64,000 nt of DNA from Clostridiales bacterium (lineage in GTDB: Bacteria > Bacillota > Clostridia > Oscillospirales > Oscillospiraceae). A model generated the notes under the pieces. It made no database searches. It was given only the letters and a program-made list of their open reading frames with translations, and was not told the origin of the DNA. This document shows, in pieces, positions 62,698 to 64,000 of the stretch. Location of the stretch: contig SFLH01000006.1 in the NCBI GenBank assembly GCA_004554585.1, positions 179,017 through 243,016 of the forward strand. The letters are read 5' to 3'. Positions within the stretch are counted from its first letter, which is position 1, and each line of letters begins with the position of its first letter. A program made the position numbers and the translations under genes.

Positions 62698-63783
62698 ATG
62701 ACGGATCGAAAGATCTCCCTGGGCCAGTGGATGACGGTCCTCTTTCTCACTCTCTTCCCCTTGGGGACCGAGGGCCTGCCCGACCGCCTTTGGGAAGTGG
62801 GCGCAGCGGCCTGGGTATGCCCCCTGCTGGCCGGCGCAGTCTCGGTGGGCGCAGCGGCCATCCTCACCCGCCGCCCGGTGCTGGGGCAGGGGGACCTGGC
62901 AGGAGGGATTCTTCGGCGGTGGGGCGGCAAGGTGGGGCGGAGCCTGACGGCTCTCTTCTTCCTCTGGGGGCTGGTCTTGACCACTGCCCATGCCGCCCGG
63001 ATCGGCGGCCGGCTGTCCGATTCCCTGCGGGCCTCCCCGGTGCTCATCACGGCGGTGGTGCTACTGCTGGCGGGGTGGCTGGCTGCCGGAGGTGTGCCGG
63101 CCTTTGCCCGCACCTGCGAGATCTTCGCCCTGGCAGTGGGCTTCGGGTTTCTGCTGATCTTCCTCTTCGGCGTGTTCCGCCTGGACTGGGAGAACGTCCT
63201 GCTGTGGGATTGGGGGGAGCTGGCCCGGGTGCCCCAGGGTACCCTCTCAGCCGGTGGGGTATTGGCGGTGGGGGCCTATGCCCTGTTTCTGCTGGGAGAC
63301 GTGCGGGCGGAAACCGCCAGCCGCCGCTGGGCCCTGACCCGGCTGGGCAGCATCTTCCTGTTGCTGGCGGCGGCCATGGTGTTGGTGCTGGGGCGGCTGG
63401 GGGCAGCCTTAGCCGCCCAGATCGACCGTCCCTTTTTTCAAATGGTATCCGGCCTGGGATTTGAGGGGGCCTTCCAGCGGCTAGAGGAATTGGTTTCCGC
63501 CCTGTGGGTGCTGGGGGACCTGGCCCTGCTGGGGGTGCTGCTCCTCAGCCTGCGGCGGCTGCTGGCGGTGACCGTGCAGCGCCAGGAGAGCCGGGCCCTG
63601 GGATGGATCGTGCCGGCAGCGGCATTTCTGGGCAGCATCCACGTGTCCCTTTGGAACCGGGTGCTGGCAGGGCCGCTCCTGCCAGCGGGCAGCCTGGCGG
63701 CGCTGGTGCTGCTTCTCTGCTGCCTGGCAGGGGTCAGAAAGGGGTACGCAAAAAAATCAGAAAAAATCGAAAAAAGGGATTGA
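62698..63783 (+). CDS. gerB: Spore germination receptor subunit B (permease-like)
   Basis: 361 residues with about ten membrane helices of the amino-acid permease-like GerAB group (ISLGQWMTVLFLTLFPLGTEGLPD, FARTCEIFALAVGFGFLLIF). Thought to bind the germinant. GAGGAAAGACC before the ATG, 36 bases after gerC. Last gene of the operon; no strong terminator before the next promoter at 63863. Confidence 0.9.
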   Translation: MTDRKISLGQWMTVLFLTLFPLGTEGLPDRLWEVGAAAWVCPLLAGAVSVGAAAILTRRPVLGQGDLAGGILRRWGGKVGRSLTALFFLWGLVLTTAHAARIGGRLSDSLRASPVLITAVVLLLAGWLAAGGVPAFARTCEIFALAVGFGFLLIFLFGVFRLDWENVLLWDWGELARVPQGTLSAGGVLAVGAYALFLLGDVRAETASRRWALTRLGSIFLLLAAAMVLVLGRLGAALAAQIDRPFFQMVSGLGFEGAFQRLEELVSALWVLGDLALLGVLLLSLRRLLAVTVQRQESRALGWIVPAAAFLGSIHVSLWNRVLAGPLLPAGSLAALVLLLCCLAGVRKGYAKKSEKIEKRD

Positions 63784-63862
63784 CAATGGAGGCAAGGAGT
63801 GGTATTCTATCAAAGCTGTCGCGAGACACGGAACGGACGGCAAAAAAGAAGTAAAAAACTTC

Positions 63863-63891
63863 TTGACAAGCCCCCGGGGTTGTGATAAAAT
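63863..63891 (+). promoter_or_regulatory. Strong promoter at the window end
   Basis: Consensus TTGACA, 17 bases, TAAAAT. An A-rich stretch and a small AAGAAGT/ACTTCTT hairpin lie just upstream, like an UP-type element. Confidence 0.85.
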
Positions 63892-64000
63892 ACAACTCAC
63901 TCCGCAAGAGCGGCGTGCACCTTGTAAATTAAACAACGTAAGAGAAACACGAAGCACCAAAACGGACATTAAGTTGTCCACGAAGCTTAAAGCTTTGTGG
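63892..64000 (+). ncRNA. Probable rRNA operon leader, cut by the window end
   Basis: No coding frame follows the promoter. The leader has CTTGTAAATTAAACAACG and GAAGCACCAAAACGG, typical of pre-16S leaders in Clostridia, and ends in a nine-pair hairpin CCACGAAGC-TTAAA-GCTTTGTGG (63978-64000), suited to rRNA processing. The rRNA itself lies beyond the window; this is inference. Confidence 0.6.

Overview
The window is high-GC, densely coded DNA of a spore-forming Clostridia. Gene content (a gerA-type germination operon with a sigma-G-like promoter, a thiolase and a crotonase-family enzyme, a YtrA-type GntR/ABC operon, DUF4364, YlmH, GC-rich codon use, AGGAGG ribosome sites, sigma-A promoters with 16-18 base spacers) fits an Oscillospiraceae gut bacterium of the Flavonifractor/Lawsonibacter type. 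The family assignment is inference; no rRNA lies inside the window. No prophage, transposase, CRISPR array or tRNA gene was recognised.

Layout. 1-5.7 kb: end of a C_GCAxxG_C_C protein, then dnaE and a cardiolipin synthase. 5.8-12.9 kb: DUF4364 protein, two unknown small proteins, a highly expressed thiolase, serC-serA-gamma carbonic anhydrase and a C39-like protein. 12.9-14.5 kb: three tandem paralogous small membrane proteins, each with its own promoter. 14.5-19.6 kb: ylmH operon, a divergent diacylglycerol-kinase-family gene and three tandem universal-stress-like genes. 19.7-28.6 kb: DUF2238 protein, mnmE, a membrane-protein/kinase fusion under a MarR regulator, lexA with an SOS box, a P-type-ATPase-like protein that has lost its phosphorylation motif, and rlmB. 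28.9-34.2 kb: ftsH, then DEAD-box helicase-DUF2156-GNAT. 34.3-40.4 kb: HxlR regulator divergent from two flavin oxidoreductases and a flavin-reductase remnant, then a GntR/ABC operon. 40.4-47.3 kb: secreted C39-like protein, proS, an amino-acid ABC transporter and a crotonase. 47.4-57.2 kb: mfd, pth and prs, a PrsA-like foldase and a Ca2+ P-type ATPase. 57.2-63.8 kb: ECF sigma factor with DUF4179 partner, an SLH protein and the gerA-gerC-gerB operon. The last 140 bases look like the promoter and leader of an rRNA operon.

The most unusual signal is a ~195-base intergenic element present twice (396-590 and 10235-10433). Both copies fold into the same five-hairpin series. The first stem has changed at six of ten base pairs with pairing kept throughout, while its 15-base loop is almost identical. 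Both copies start inside the 3' end of the upstream gene, overlapping its stop codon, and end about 30 bases before the next start codon. This suggests a selected RNA structure or a dispersed hairpin-rich element. Other notable items are the tandem membrane-protein triplet, the inactivated P-type ATPase with a 36-base-unit repeat in its N-terminal region, and several well-formed operators whose likely regulators are encoded next to them.
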